64,000 bases of DNA from an uncultured Verrucomicrobiota bacterium (GTDB lineage Bacteria > Verrucomicrobiota > Verrucomicrobiia > Verrucomicrobiales > Verrucomicrobiaceae). Position 1 is the first letter of the stretch, and each line of letters begins with the position of its first letter. The DNA is taken from NCBI GenBank assembly GCA_903838675.1, contig CAILZI010000126.1:143082-207081 (forward strand), read 5' to 3'. The notes under the pieces are model-generated. The model made no database searches. It saw only the letters and a program-made list of their open reading frames with translations, and was not told where the DNA came from. The position numbers and the translations under genes were made by a program. Shown here piece by piece: positions 15,001-21,402 of this stretch.

Positions 15001-16592
15001 GCACCAAGCTGGGCGGAAGAGAAGGAGGAGCCTTGCAGGGCGATGCTGGCATCTCCAGTCACGTTGATCGCATTGCCCAGCTGAATGGCATTGCTGAAGC
15101 CTGAGGCATTATTGACCTCCGCCTGACGAAAAGTACCCAACTGGTCAAAAGTCTGGCGCACTCCACCGGTGTCTGGGCCTGCAACACCGATATTGAGAGC
15201 TGCGCCGCCGGTACCCTGAAGATAGTCAACGACGACATCGTGATAGCCCGCCGCCAGATGAATGACGCCGCTGGAGAGGTCCAGGGAGCCTTTGCCACCA
15301 TCGTTGTTCAGGACCAATTTACCATCAACGTACACACGGCTGGCATCATCGGAACTGGCGAAAAAGGTATAAGATCCACCTTGTAGCTTGACCACTCCCG
15401 CCCACTGGATGGCATAATTGGTCGCAGTCTGTGTTGCGCCATTGATATCCACATACTGGACGGCGGAGGTGGCAGAGCCATCCAGCCCTGCTGTAATGGC
15501 TTGGACAGGATTGGAGGAGAGTGTTGGAAGGAACGTTGAAGTCAACGCCTGTGGTGGCGTCATTGTCAGAGCGACGTTTGTGCCGGTTAGCTGATTGATC
15601 ACCGTGAACTGAGTTCCACTGTTAACGGAGGCCACTATGGTGCCGGCTGGCACACCTGAACCCGTCACCGTCTCTCCCGCATACAAACCGGCTGTTGAGG
15701 CAGTGGTAATGACTGTAACGTTGTTGCCGGAGTCGGCGGCCAGATTTGAAGCCACTACCGTCTTGGTAGGCAGTGTGGCCCCGGTGGCTGTTTGTGAGAA
15801 GTCCACACGGCTGGTATCGCTCACTGCAACCGGAAGGGAGAACACACGACCCGAGTATCCCTGAGCGGTTTGATTCACTCCGGTGATCTGCAGCCTTGCA
15901 TTTTGCTGCAGCGTGACCGCATTGGTTCCCAGAGGATTGTTGACGTCCGTGGATTGCACATCGATTGCCAACGTCGTGATCGCTCCTGTCAGCGCTCCTC
16001 CCGAAAACTTTTTCGCACCGGTAACGGTGATGCCTCCCGTCATAGCGTTGGCATAATTCTGTCCCGCCGTGCCCCCCAGAACCAGCGTCCCACCAATGCC
16101 AGAATTGGGTGTGGTTGCCGTATCCAAAAATTGAACCGTCAACCCGTTCGAACCAGCCAGCGGTGCATTCAGGGTGTCCTGAGTAATACCCAAACCCAAG
16201 CTAGTATCAGCCTGCAAGGTGATCGTAGGAGCAGTACCAGAGAAAGTGAGCGTCGGTCCCGACGACTGAACAGTCACACCATTGGCCTTGTCTTGGAAGG
16301 TCAATTTATTGAGGGTGATGTTTTCTTGAAGAGTCGCGGTGGTCGCATCAGTAAAAATCGCTATGTTCGTGGAACCGTTCGACCACGTGGTCGTGCTAGA
16401 AGCGCTTCCATTTACAGGTGCGGCGGTTGACCAGTTTGAGGAGGTCGTGTCCCAATTCCCAGAGTTCGTTGTTACTCCGCTGGGTGCCCAGTAGAAAGTG
16501 GCTGCCTTCAACGGCGTGGCGATTTGCATGGCGAACACCAGCACGGTCATGAACCAGCCGAGGAAGATGCGATTTCGTCGAAGTGTTTTCAT
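1..16592 (-). CDS. Giant autotransporter-associated beta-strand repeat protein (3' end outside window)
   Basis: A single minus-strand frame starts at ATG 16592 and is still open at base 1, giving more than 5,530 residues. I spot-read the frame along its length and saw no in-frame stop. The N-terminus (MKTLRRNRIFLGWFMTVLVF) is a Sec signal peptide with likely cleavage after Ala30 or Ala31, followed by a YWAPSG...GNWDTTSSNW segment typical of these proteins. The body is Gly/Thr/Asn/Ser-rich and repeats units like NTYTGMTYVNGVILNLKSAS (PF12951-type beta-helix repeats). It also has about twenty 'VxGxGIPxGTxVxxI' segments and two PA14-like stretches (about residues 390-490 and 3725-3840). The family is known as large secreted or outer-membrane beta-helical proteins; a role in adhesion or surface layering is inference. 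The C-terminus that would show the anchoring mode is missing. No clear Shine-Dalgarno precedes the start. Confidence 0.9.
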   Translation of the reverse strand, partial: MKTLRRNRIFLGWFMTVLVFAMQIATPLKAATFYWAPSGVTTNSGNWDTTSSNWSTAAPVNGSASSTTTWSNGSTNIAIFTDATTATLQENITLNKLTFQDKANGVTVQSSGPTLTFSGTAPTITLQADTSLGLGITQDTLNAPLAGSNGLTVQFLDTATTPNSGIGGTLVLGGTAGQNYANAMTGGITVTGAKKFSGGALTGAITTLAIDVQSTDVNNPLGTNAVTLQQNARLQITGVNQTAQGYSGRVFSLPVAVSDTSRVDFSQTATGATLPTKTVVASNLAADSGNNVTVITTASTAGLYAGETVTGSGVPAGTIVASVNSGTQFTVINQLTGTNVALTMTPPQALTSTFLPTLSSNPVQAITAGLDGSATSAVQYVDINGATQTATNYAIQWAGVVKLQGGSYTFFASSDDASRVYVDGKLVLNNDGGKGSLDLSSGVIHLAAGYHDVVVDYLQGTGGAALNIGVAGPDTGGVRQTFDQLGTFRQAEVNNASGFSNAIQLGNAINVTGDASIALQGSSFSSAQLGALTLNTNATLSVLSLADDGLTSVSGNDPGFGQTVHFGGTTLSPTTFGNGAGTVTITSDANVAFDGVVSDGGNAMNIVKTGTGRVYFNQTTSANSLNSGTKIILDGTTTSGATNVTTSTGSNTITLTSAAVAKLSVGMGVSGTGIAANTVITSIQENGTVTLSNAETANSTTAALTFTPTAGAPPTLVLTGSTASGAFNPIGSAGISLMNGSLVLDSKGATATGVGPTFNNAVTVSGSSTIQSVVNAATTVLGSSTNGITLAANTTLTLDAISGGQTTATAGAASTDLGAILAIAGNITGNNTTALILKSTIQNAVTTVAATAATTTAPQQTGNALVLSGTVALRGNNTGFAGTVSLAASMGLRVEGVNALSGKSFTLSSNTLSLLSDGSSAGSNYGTGGKENLAFNDFLTLTANSTIVVDRLGTSQSPLFTLAANKTAQIGSLTLGAGVAGTGTLTVTNNNGYGLQVTGATTLVGTPTFTVSTATNSNANAGLTLSGIVQGNYNLIKAGAGTLLITNASNTFGGTQTLTTYGVSGTNTLTLNAPNFNNLLVGQSISGTGVPAGATIAALNIANFITEANTGSNVLTTTAAGYANLAVGIQVYGTGMPSGATVTALNTLNYTVAANTGTNLLTTTDANFANLAVGMPVSGVGIPTGAIVTALTTPSYATAANSGSAVVTISAAGYATLAVGTPVTGTGIPTGAKVTALSATPFTASGTSGTAILSTSSSNIAGLLVGMPVSGTGIPTGSKIASIDTVNNKFTINQNLTSNVSSYTLDKVTLSQSVSAANPTLNVNVATLSQNLTSSVTSVTLNQVTISQNVTAANPTLSLNQATINGGNLTANNSTLSLTSVINITGGSLAVSNDGALGNPSNQIWLNANTGANGLRATGTFSTSRTIVLQSFNAGGLNSANAIEVSNGNTLTLNNPFTWGVAAINAYNSLSKLDMGTLELTQAETGWNGVLNVNQGTLLVDNAGAFGTGFADTLVNAVGAEVALNGGASGLTISENFQLVGNASATGVNSKGMIHSLAGAGTNTLNGVVYVSSGTGSTMVAGVDTGSQLNIAGGIRYNSGSGGVLYLSADGTGVGTLSSSLTSFNSNPGTETLAKVGTGTWNITSNVFQPTLATTTYKAFATTATTTVGSSTVTLNSGSTTGLFVGMSVSGLSTVFSGNPTITSIVDATHFTMSSSAKISSASAAAIFGALTTNSVTTTLNSTAVTLASGTTSGFYVGMPVVGANIPAGATVASVTDATHFTLSANASAAGTANAVFAENMGVVNSGLAISNGININNANIPAGATVKNINGGIFTIALPSTALGSSFVNASNILTTYAAGANSTATVISAGTLLLNGAGSLTSGASVSSVAGGSTTNGSNVVTVGTTLGLVPGMVVTGTNIPAGATISSITSGTQFTISTTATGTSSGLLLAVGVGGGATTSGSNVVTVSSTYGLAPGMAISGTNIPAGSTISNISSSTQFTISANATGTGTGITFATSDSSTANLVTINSGAILSLDNSATNVNNRLATRPLTSYGGSLLISGNSSAATTEQLGAITYNAGNSIITLTPNSAQSLTLTLGTSTAVARAAGGTLLIRGTNLGNAAAANTAVVVGPSATSGFTFIGQTGGTGTTKKSIVPWAIVDTSTTGTGLSFATSDSVALGTTTGANNLRALNASELSTTLASLTNVSLTSAGSIVTPLTINSLTLGTNGSVTITSPQTLTIDSGGILDTAASASITGGQLSTTSNRELIVFVTNPAGTLTLSSAIAGTSGGLTKSGAGTLALGTINSYSGTTFIDQGILKLDSGGRSILYNNDLSINNGGTLDLNGSVFYARNVRDDGSTFVAGNGGAVSNSASRQATLVLGAGSVNWAGQINGNVQVVRGSSAGNTWNIYSAQGYTGATILTGGLVQLTDSGTLLNTSAIEINYSNLLIQNGSLLGQNILNRINDTAPITMRGGMIQFRDRQASATTETFGTLTIAEGQNILESALNGGTINSTDLTFSSLTQAAGSRATMMFRSITGLIGSNSRVFFTTAPTVTNGLIANASGQTGWAIVDREFASYINGTPGVVGGVGALNQVGFAGYSTNGLNTGGSTDNIRLTLAAVASTGSVGGNLLTVANTAGMSVGDSVTGVGVPTGAVVTAITSGTQFTISQTLTAANPTLTLPQTLSSNRTFNSLVLSSSGSNTVNLGGNTLTLAGGGLILSPTADNTGTASVLTSSTSSNVVTLAAVPATLTVGSTLFLGATVTAINGTTVTLSANSNANVSANPVVLSYTDPNNNTGTVSVLSSSTASPTVTVLTVPSGLVVGSTFMSSTVTAINGTTITLQANADTNVSVIPLASTYTSTLPTTLAITNGNLTSGTSGSAADLYIHVLPYGGTSRLSAISANITNNGAGVATPGAGGAVSLVLDGNVATAGQVGTTISGVNTYTGGTWVNSGTWILATPGANGTTTTAIPGNLTISGSNVDNTNIYIGLVQLNASSEISNTGTVTLNGGGNLYLNGYNQTLGGIAFNNSGGAAPTLSISTGQLTLNGNITAVAENPGTTSLLSSGTLNTTTISGSTTATVSTTAGLVVGTAVSGTGIVAGTTIASIAADGVTLTLSSAATASGTNVGLAYTNLGSTLTSGTTNGSATVTVGSTSGLVVGEAVTGAGIPGGATVSSILNSTTFTLSTNATSTGSASLNYGSVGTLNLGGSTRAITVSPIISGGQSVAPLQPTLNITAPIVQGASAAGLTINSTNTSLSSTYSSSSTTVTVASTAGLYVGQSVTGANIPSGTTITGISGDGVTLTLSNKPNSSTTSSLSYGSAAVLQLSSTASTFTGGVTLNAGGLMIGASSTPSVVGSTVTSGPLGTGTLTIADGTRLLSSASTNVIANAFVAQGAFTFDGTSNLTLNGATTLPAVSNITVMLPGTVLTLGGPISGAGTTINKNGLGTLAFSTSVSSSGVLNNNTMAGAVNVNAGVLQMIAAAGVASATPLGTATINLSANAMLDLRGNGVTNLGTIVFGNNVALANTASATFNINVNNVSANTGNTIQMGTLTIGAGQTLDVLSTNSYNLRFTGGSYTGLGTSGTINFAPAANSTLTIAGGFTTTLAAANTGLGLLLLSGNNSFTSLPSTANGGSIGAAPVMNTTSTPLGASTYTFANNSTLVVSPVGAVPGGIGTSLPGTYTSGGLTERLFSGGASNLNSVLGSAMTPGAVLTGQSLGDLAMNNRPPVVTAAAGTQAVYTGLIHITTGGSYTFQTAERDQSTLVIDGVVVTGVNTTTTGGTKGPSLAAAGTGVITLSAGYHTIVFQTTNTVGAGGFQLLYGGPDTNTNTLATGVNGVTTPAANLQAIPSSQLAWLNTTQTAANTFAAQINSSFSLPAATSATIDGQGTDINSTLGTSSAGSFLMGNGSTLTVNNQGGTGWVGVTPALAFATTSDSVTLNTNSGTLYLLGGVAGASGNTINKTGTGSLILGSGGTNAEAINVTNGFLQITAANSLPTGITTITRFVQPTSTTLNSTTVLNNNVVTVASTAGLQIGMAVSGTGIAGGSFITAITSGTTYTLSANATQAGTTTTLTYDPSRLTINSGTTVNSQNVTVGSTAGLAVGMSVTGANIPVGTYISAIVSNTAYTLSQNSTGSATSNLIVNTDTYGALDLNGQTAVTGNIFLNGVSPIFRNSTSPAALFNSSSTLASVTANISIGTATSPLATAIGGFGDITLNGVVQDGGTAGIAWSKVGSDTLILNGVNTFTGGVTISGGILKLGNASALGGAGTTSISSTLSGGSANVTVASTTGLYVGQQISGAGVPAGAVISSITNATTFVMSANATSSGASSLTYVTGGTAVVSGSTLDLNGAVVTNTLEALTLNGAGTTGLAQASTLGALINSSGTAASYAGNITLASASNINTSGGNITLSGVISGSTLLTKYGSNTLTLTGVSTMTGGVTVNAGTVTVSGTGVISGSSAGTITVNPGATLNLDSTGTNQNNRLNTRALTLSGATFNLKGSTSATTTEQTAQTLTINPGGSSIFLTGAGTGGTVFQNTSLARGGNGTVLFQGVNLGTAAIGNGVSNIIFTSAPGATGQGGAAGTTNRGIIPWAIISADNGTTFSFAAPSLAASNGLQALATTERVNDALTANTNVYFTTGTTTGTASSTNTLNSFTFTGGTLSLASGTRLVIASGGILSTAVTANITSSAGSGALLSTTNFNTELIAHSMSGSTLTISPSLYLSGGGLTKADAGTLVLSAQETYLGNTTINGGTLKLNGGSTALASSSTTSGSPIVTVASTVGLLIGDTVTGSGLTGSSQVVGFVDATHVVLSANATSTVNGTGTLTFTGQTLFSPFTTAPTAGSLTSGPSGQVLQVNNGGTLDLNGLSQSVAILNSAGVLPGTGGTILNTNSTAATLRVGISGTNTWAGNISSGTGVINLVRDGGSAWTVESANTMTGTLTLQGGSTVLQDAGAFASATGITINRAGLVWSDTGLQSATRLLSTATMTLNGGGFVFNARAGTNGTAQFGNITLASGSSYLAANPVNGTATLNIGTITRTAGTGATLTFAGNVGDNGRIVMSSAPALVNGIMGGWAVALGIDPVAGGGTNAEFATYDPASGIRLAGNYATAFTTGTIASGTALQSTNVRLGGSVTLAAGTTTFNSLTMNNAGITLNFTNATDTLILTSGGILSGLDNNARNIGTAAIAGILTAGTNQTELYIHNGGNTLTINSVITNNNAPLNVVLDGLSTTGNTPTITYANANTYTGMTYVNGVILNLKSASNPAIAGNLTISGGTTGTDSLPIANAAVVLQSNNQIATSSAVTINGGAQLNLNNFNNTIASLILNNDGGGNGNNGPGVVTGSGTLTVATSLPSLTATTSLGSTALVFTTAPSAVLAPGTPVSGLGIAPGTTIVSGSGSNYVLSQNATATSSGSPVIGGIISSSNVANANSIPVINGFLNASSGLTFNPASSTVLPGQIGLELNAAMNSGFIVMNSTGVLGIGGQNLYSGITQVNSGTLAFGQSGAFIGYSQVNLASNAIL
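12757..13446 (-). repeat. Five-unit tandem repeat of exactly 138 bp (46 residues)
   Basis: Equivalent landmark bases of the 'GIPxGAxV' segment fall at 12757, 12895, 13033, 13171 and 13309, so every step is exactly 138 bp. Each unit encodes a variant of 'PVxGxGIPxGAxVxAL' within the giant protein. Units are diverged in sequence but identical in length. The feature end is the last landmark plus one period, so the true outer edges are approximate. Confidence 0.8.
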
Positions 16593-16916
16593 CAGGAAAA
16601 AGGATTGGCGGGAGCGGCGTGGGAGATTTTTAAAAAAGGCAGAAAAAAGGGGCACAAGAGAGCGGAGCGGCGGCGTTTAGACTTAGAATCTGTTCAGCAC
16701 AGGAAACCCTAAAAAATCATGGCTGTTCGACCAAACGTGCATTTCGTTTTGAGTCAGGTCGATGGGATGGTTTCTCATGTAAATACAAATGGTTGGTGCA
16801 TAAATGCACGTCGGGGTGAGACACGCATTCCAAGCCTAGCGTTCAGAATAGCTAATTTGCATCTGTCCCGTCAATGCAAATACATCGACTTTACGAATTT
16901 TCAGCTTTGCAAAGGC
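16593..16916. other. Intergenic region upstream of the giant gene
   Basis: These 324 bp separate the stop of the haem protein gene from the giant gene start, both on the minus strand. No coding sequence is convincing here. The half nearest 16916 is more AT-rich and carries the promoter-like pair listed separately; the half nearest the giant gene would be a long 5' leader with A- and T-rich runs. I see no recognisable riboswitch or strong terminator. Confidence 0.6.
16845..16874 (-). promoter_or_regulatory. Candidate sigma70-type promoter for the giant gene
   Basis: On the minus strand TTGACG (16874-16869) is followed after 18 bp by TATTCT (16850-16845). The leader to ATG 16592 would be about 250 nt. 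This is pattern matching only. Confidence 0.35.
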
Positions 16917-19900
16917 TCATGGAACAGGCACCGCTGCGCCATCTAGGATTTCCACGCGTAAACCTGCGACTTCCCCAGCGTCACGCGTCACAAGCACGCT
17001 GACGCGGTGAGTTCCAGCGCTCAATTCGAGTTCCTGTTGGGTCAGCAATTCCTTTAGCTCCACGCCATCCACGGCAACCACGATTCCTTTCACGGTGCTG
17101 AATCCCAATTTCACCTTCCCGGCGCTGTCCAATTTGATGCCAAATTGGACGATTTTCGGGAACCAAGGGTACATTTTCTGCGCGGCGGGCAGATCGGCCA
17201 GCGGCAGGTCTCCATTCACTCGACTGATCGCCATCTGCCATGGGTAGGGGTATTTCTCATCATTGAGAGCAAAGCTTCCTACGTGACGAACATGATCCAC
17301 GTCCTTTTGCTCCATCTTGGCCATAGCCTTCCAGGTGCGGACGTAGCGGTTCGGCTGGGTTTTGTAGGCCCCTTCCCTGCCAAGTTCGGAGAGGAAACGC
17401 ACCAGATCGACGAATTCGTCCTCGCGAAGGCTGGCGGTGAGGCCGGGGGGCATCATGCTCACGGGGCTCATCTGGCGGCTGGCGATGCCTGATTTGGCCA
17501 CTTTGATGATTTGATTGGCGGGGTCACGAATCGTCAACTCTTCGGCACCGTCATTGATCAGCCCGCCGGAGATGACTCCGCCGTCCTTTTTGCTGATGAT
17601 GACCATGTGGTAGCCTTCCTTGATTTTCTTGCTCGGCTCCAGCAGGCTCTCAATAAGATAATCCACCGGCGCACTGGCACCGATGCTGACGAGGTTTGGC
17701 CCCAGCACACCGCCGGACTCGCCAATGGCGTGACAGGTGGTGCAGAGCATCTGCTGGCGGCGGTACACGGCCTCGCCACGGGCGGGGTCTCCCTGGGACT
17801 TCACCTTGGCCACCATGGCGCTCATTTCCTCGGGGGTGAGGGGGCGGTCCATCTGCTTGACGCCGCCGGCTTTTTTGAGGGCGTCTGCCAGAGGACCCTG
17901 GATGCCGCGTGAGGTGACCATGCGGATGCCTTCGACGGCCACCGTGTCAAGAATCGTCTTGCCTTCCAGTTCCTTGGCCAACACTCCGGGGAGCTGCTTG
18001 TTCTTCAGGAAAACGGTCAGGATCGGCTTGGCGGCATTCACGTCTGCCTTGGCCAGGAACTCGACGGCACGTTTGGCCGCGAGCTGCGGCCCCACGCTGG
18101 TCAGGCCGTCAATCATCAGGGCGCGCAGGCTGTTGTCCTGGGATTCGGTGAAGAGTTTGTCAAAGAGGTCACGGGACTTCGCGCCGCCGAGGGCGGTCAG
18201 GCCGCGCGTGGCGCCATCGCGGATCGGAGGGAGGGTCTTGGCATCTGTCAGCAGAGCGACCAGCTTGTCACGGGCGGGTTCCACCTTCCACAGGCCGGCG
18301 AGAATGGCCGCACGGTGCACCACGTGGGGCTCGGGGCGGTCAAACCAGGCCATGACGGTCTCCTGCGCACCTTCGGGGATGACTTTACGGTCTGTGGCTG
18401 CCTTCACCAGAGCGTCCTGCAAGCCGATATAATAAGGGGCCATGGCAGCATCATTGACCATGTTGACCAGGGTCTTCGCCTGCGCGGCGTCTGCGGCACT
18501 GCCAGCCATGCCAAGGACAGCATCTGCGTCTTCCTGGCTGAGCTTGCCGCTCTTCAGGGCTGCAAAGAGGGGTGGGAGGGCATCGCTGCGACCGGTGCTT
18601 TTCATGGCATAGACGAGGTGCTTGGGGCGGTCTTCGAGCTTGAGCTTGCCAGCCACGACTGCGGGCATCCAGATTTCCGCTTGCTCACGGCAGGTCTGCT
18701 CCAGCAGGAAATCGAGCGAATCATCCATAGGGTGGTCGAGCACCTTGAGGGCAAGGCTGATGGCTCCGGGCTTGCGCATGTCTGCCAGCACGGCCAGCGC
18801 CCAGAGGCGCACCTGGGCGTTTTCGTCTGCCACGGCCTTGTCCAGCACCTTCATCACCTCGGGGAATTCCTTCCAGCGATGGGTCAGAATGCGCAGTGCG
18901 GCGGCGCGAATGCGGTAGTCGCTGTTTTCCCAAAGCCTGCGCCAAATCGTTGGCGAGAAGGAGTTTACGCCCTCACGTGCCCAGGCGGCTTCGAGCAGGG
19001 CGTGGGAGTCGGCTTCCTTCGAGGTGTCAAGATTGGCCGCCCAGGCATCCAGTGGCAGGGTCACCTTGGCCGCGCCCTGATCGCGCAGTTCGCGCTTGGC
19101 AAAACGGCGCACGTGGTTGCGGTCGGACTTGAGCATTTCCAGCAGGTCGGCCGTGGTGGCTCCAGCAATCTGGGGCTTGGGGCTGAGAGGTTTGCCTTTG
19201 GCGGTGATGCGCCAGATGCGGCCGTGCTCGTGGTCGCGGCGGGCGTCACGGAAGTCCACCTCACCGTGCTGAATGATCGGATTGTACCAATCGGCGATGT
19301 AGAGAGCGCCGTCGGGCCCCATTTTCACATCGATCGGGCGGAAGGCGCGGTGCGTGGAAGCGAGGAGGTCGGGGAGTTGCTTGGCGATGTAGCTGCTGCC
19401 GCTGGGGGTGAGCTGGAAGCGGTTCACGCGATTGCCGCGGAAGTCGTTTAATACAAAGGTCCCCTGCCAGTCTGCCGGAAAGTGGGGGTCTTCGATGATT
19501 TCCAGGCCGCACTGCTTGGGCTGGCCGGGACTGAGGCCGTGGACGATGCGCTTGGCCCCCGGAGAGGTGGCAAAGACGGAGCCGGGGAAGATGAAGTTCA
19601 CCCCTTCCCCGCCGGCACCATCGCACGCGAAGCTCTGGCCCCAGCGGTCGAACTCAAAGCCCCAGGGGTTGATGAGCCCTTTGCTGATGATTTCCGCCCG
19701 GCGCGTCTCGGGCCGGAATTCCCAAACGCCACCGCCCATGAGACGGCGCACTCCGTGGGGGGTCTCCATGTGTGTGTGGATGTAGATGGACTGCAAAAAG
19801 TACAGCATGCCCTCCGGGCCCCAGCGGAAGGTGTGGAGGAGGTGATGGGTGTCCTCCGTGCCAAAGCCGCTGAGCATCACGGTGCGCTCGTCCTCTTTGA

Positions 19901-20330
19901 GATCGCCGTTGGTGTCCTTTAAAAAGAGCACTTCGGTGGAATTGGCCACATAGAGGCCACCGTCTCCGGGCGCGAGGGCGGTAGGTATGTGCAGGCCTTC
20001 GGCGAAGGTGGTGGATTTGTCGGCTTTGCCGTCGCCATTGGTGTCTTCCAGCACGACGACCTGGTCCTTGGCCTCTTCGCCGGGCTTGATGTGCGGGTAG
20101 GTGGTGCTGGTGACAACCCAGAGGCGGCCCTGGGCATCCCAGTTCATCTGCACCGGCTTCTGGATCATGGGCTCCGCCGCAAAGAGATTCACCTCAAAGC
20201 CCTCCGGCACCACGAAGGCCTTTAGCTCCGCGTCCGGATGTGCGTCTGGCAGATCGGCCAATGAGGTCGGCTGCGAGGCATGGGCGAAACCAATCGAACC
20301 AACGAGAATCAGGGCAAGGCGGGTCATCAT
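16917..20330 (-). CDS. PVC-type haem-binding dehydrogenase-like protein with HEAT repeats
   Basis: Predicted exported protein of 1137 residues. The start at 20330 gives MMTRLALILVGSIGFAHA, a clean signal peptide; upstream in-frame ATGs (20369, 20495) add sequence unlike a leader. Domain order: an N-terminal six-bladed propeller/'membrane-bound dehydrogenase' domain (about residues 30-420), an Ala/Leu-rich helical HEAT-like middle (about 440-830), a c-type haem site CTTCH near residue 865 with a downstream Met-rich SMMPPGL that could supply the axial ligand, and a C-terminal beta domain of about 120 residues. This architecture is characteristic of Planctomycetes and Verrucomicrobia. The substrate is unknown; oxidation of a carbohydrate coupled to periplasmic electron transfer is inference. 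A TTGCCA...TATCTT pair lies just upstream of the start. Confidence 0.88.
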   Translation of the reverse strand: MMTRLALILVGSIGFAHASQPTSLADLPDAHPDAELKAFVVPEGFEVNLFAAEPMIQKPVQMNWDAQGRLWVVTSTTYPHIKPGEEAKDQVVVLEDTNGDGKADKSTTFAEGLHIPTALAPGDGGLYVANSTEVLFLKDTNGDLKEDERTVMLSGFGTEDTHHLLHTFRWGPEGMLYFLQSIYIHTHMETPHGVRRLMGGGVWEFRPETRRAEIISKGLINPWGFEFDRWGQSFACDGAGGEGVNFIFPGSVFATSPGAKRIVHGLSPGQPKQCGLEIIEDPHFPADWQGTFVLNDFRGNRVNRFQLTPSGSSYIAKQLPDLLASTHRAFRPIDVKMGPDGALYIADWYNPIIQHGEVDFRDARRDHEHGRIWRITAKGKPLSPKPQIAGATTADLLEMLKSDRNHVRRFAKRELRDQGAAKVTLPLDAWAANLDTSKEADSHALLEAAWAREGVNSFSPTIWRRLWENSDYRIRAAALRILTHRWKEFPEVMKVLDKAVADENAQVRLWALAVLADMRKPGAISLALKVLDHPMDDSLDFLLEQTCREQAEIWMPAVVAGKLKLEDRPKHLVYAMKSTGRSDALPPLFAALKSGKLSQEDADAVLGMAGSAADAAQAKTLVNMVNDAAMAPYYIGLQDALVKAATDRKVIPEGAQETVMAWFDRPEPHVVHRAAILAGLWKVEPARDKLVALLTDAKTLPPIRDGATRGLTALGGAKSRDLFDKLFTESQDNSLRALMIDGLTSVGPQLAAKRAVEFLAKADVNAAKPILTVFLKNKQLPGVLAKELEGKTILDTVAVEGIRMVTSRGIQGPLADALKKAGGVKQMDRPLTPEEMSAMVAKVKSQGDPARGEAVYRRQQMLCTTCHAIGESGGVLGPNLVSIGASAPVDYLIESLLEPSKKIKEGYHMVIISKKDGGVISGGLINDGAEELTIRDPANQIIKVAKSGIASRQMSPVSMMPPGLTASLREDEFVDLVRFLSELGREGAYKTQPNRYVRTWKAMAKMEQKDVDHVRHVGSFALNDEKYPYPWQMAISRVNGDLPLADLPAAQKMYPWFPKIVQFGIKLDSAGKVKLGFSTVKGIVVAVDGVELKELLTQQELELSAGTHRVSVLVTRDAGEVAGLRVEILDGAAVPVP

Positions 20331-20485
20331 AAAAAAGAGAAGCGCAAGATACGACGCTGCGGCGGACATTTGGCAAGCTTTCTCTCGGGGGAAATGCGGG
20401 GGCAGTGGCTGCCGGTGCAGCTTGTATGGGAGCGCGTGCGCGTTTGATCGGGCGGAACTGACAGATCGGTCTGATCCAGGCGACG

Positions 20486-21367
20486 TCACCGCCACGTGCT
20501 GACCGCCGAGGAGTGCGTACGGTAAAACTTCTCAAACGCTGAGTGCGAGCCGTTGAAGAAATTGCGGTCGCAGAAATGGCGCAGGGTACCGCGACCGCCG
20601 CTGCGGGTGTAGGCGCCGCCGACGTCTCCGCTGAACTCCGGCCCGAACAGGGCAGTCTTCGGATGCCCGCTGATGTCTCCGCAGTATTGCCAGAAGGCCC
20701 AGGTGCCAAACACACGAGGGACGCTGAAGGTCATGTGGGTGGAGGTCTGCTCGCCGTAGCGTGGAATCCACAGGCCGCAGGTTTTCAGCACCTGGCGCTC
20801 GTCGGAGTTTAACGCCTCCAGCTCGCGCTCCTGCTGGGCAAAGCCCGGCATGCCCGGCAGCGGCACGCTGCAGTAGAGCAGCGGCCAAGCGCCGGTATGG
20901 GAACGCACGTGCTGCGCCGCCCAGGCGAGCTGCGACCACGACACGCGGTCCTTGCCCTCGTTGTCCAACACCATCATCACCGGGTAGGTCGTGGTGCCGT
21001 GGCGATGAGCCGTGGAGGACACCTCATGGATGAAGCGATCTAGCTGCGCCTGCAGATGCCCGGCGCGGTTCACATAATGGTATGCTCCCCACTTCAAGCC
21101 TGCCACACGCGCCGCATGCTCACGGTGCGTGTAGTCCACATCCATCTTCGTGCCGCCACGCGTCGCGCGATGGATCATGAGCTCAACCCCCATGCTGCGC
21201 AGAAGATCCGGGCGGACGGCACCGCCGTCCCAGTCGAAGTCCACTGTGTTGTTGAGCAGGGAGGAGCGCGCGTGGTGCACAGAGATGGTTTCGGTGCGGA
21301 TGGGGGCGCAGGACGTGAGGAGAGATGCGACAGCGATGCAGGACCAGACCGAGGCGCGTGAGTTCAT
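20486..21367 (-). CDS. GH25-like (lysozyme-family) lipoprotein
   Basis: 293 residues from ATG 21367. The leader MNSRASVWSCIAVASLLTSC ends in a lipobox-like LTSC, so it is probably a lipoprotein. The mature part begins with an acidic DFDWDGG strand and contains LDNEG, YHYVNRAG and FWQYCGD, matching the strands and catalytic Asp/Glu region of glycoside hydrolase family 25 (N,O-diacetylmuramidase). A peptidoglycan hydrolase role at the envelope is inferred. The upstream region, with a promoter-like pair ending 6 bp before the ATG, is nearly repeated in front of an unrelated gene near 36607. It is separated by 155 bp from the downstream haem protein gene on the same strand. Confidence 0.7.
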   Translation of the reverse strand: MNSRASVWSCIAVASLLTSCAPIRTETISVHHARSSLLNNTVDFDWDGGAVRPDLLRSMGVELMIHRATRGGTKMDVDYTHREHAARVAGLKWGAYHYVNRAGHLQAQLDRFIHEVSSTAHRHGTTTYPVMMVLDNEGKDRVSWSQLAWAAQHVRSHTGAWPLLYCSVPLPGMPGFAQQERELEALNSDERQVLKTCGLWIPRYGEQTSTHMTFSVPRVFGTWAFWQYCGDISGHPKTALFGPEFSGDVGGAYTRSGGRGTLRHFCDRNFFNGSHSAFEKFYRTHSSAVSTWR

Positions 21368-21373
21368 GCGCTG

Positions 21374-21402
21374 AAGTAGCGGAAGGAGTGCGGCGGCGTC
21401 AA
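21374..21402 (-). promoter_or_regulatory. Promoter-like element, possibly leaderless
   Basis: TTGACG (21402-21397), 17 bp spacer, CTACTT (21379-21374), then only 6 bp to ATG 21367. Position, spacing and flanking bases match the element at 36614-36642. If real, transcription would start at or next to the start codon. Confidence 0.45.
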
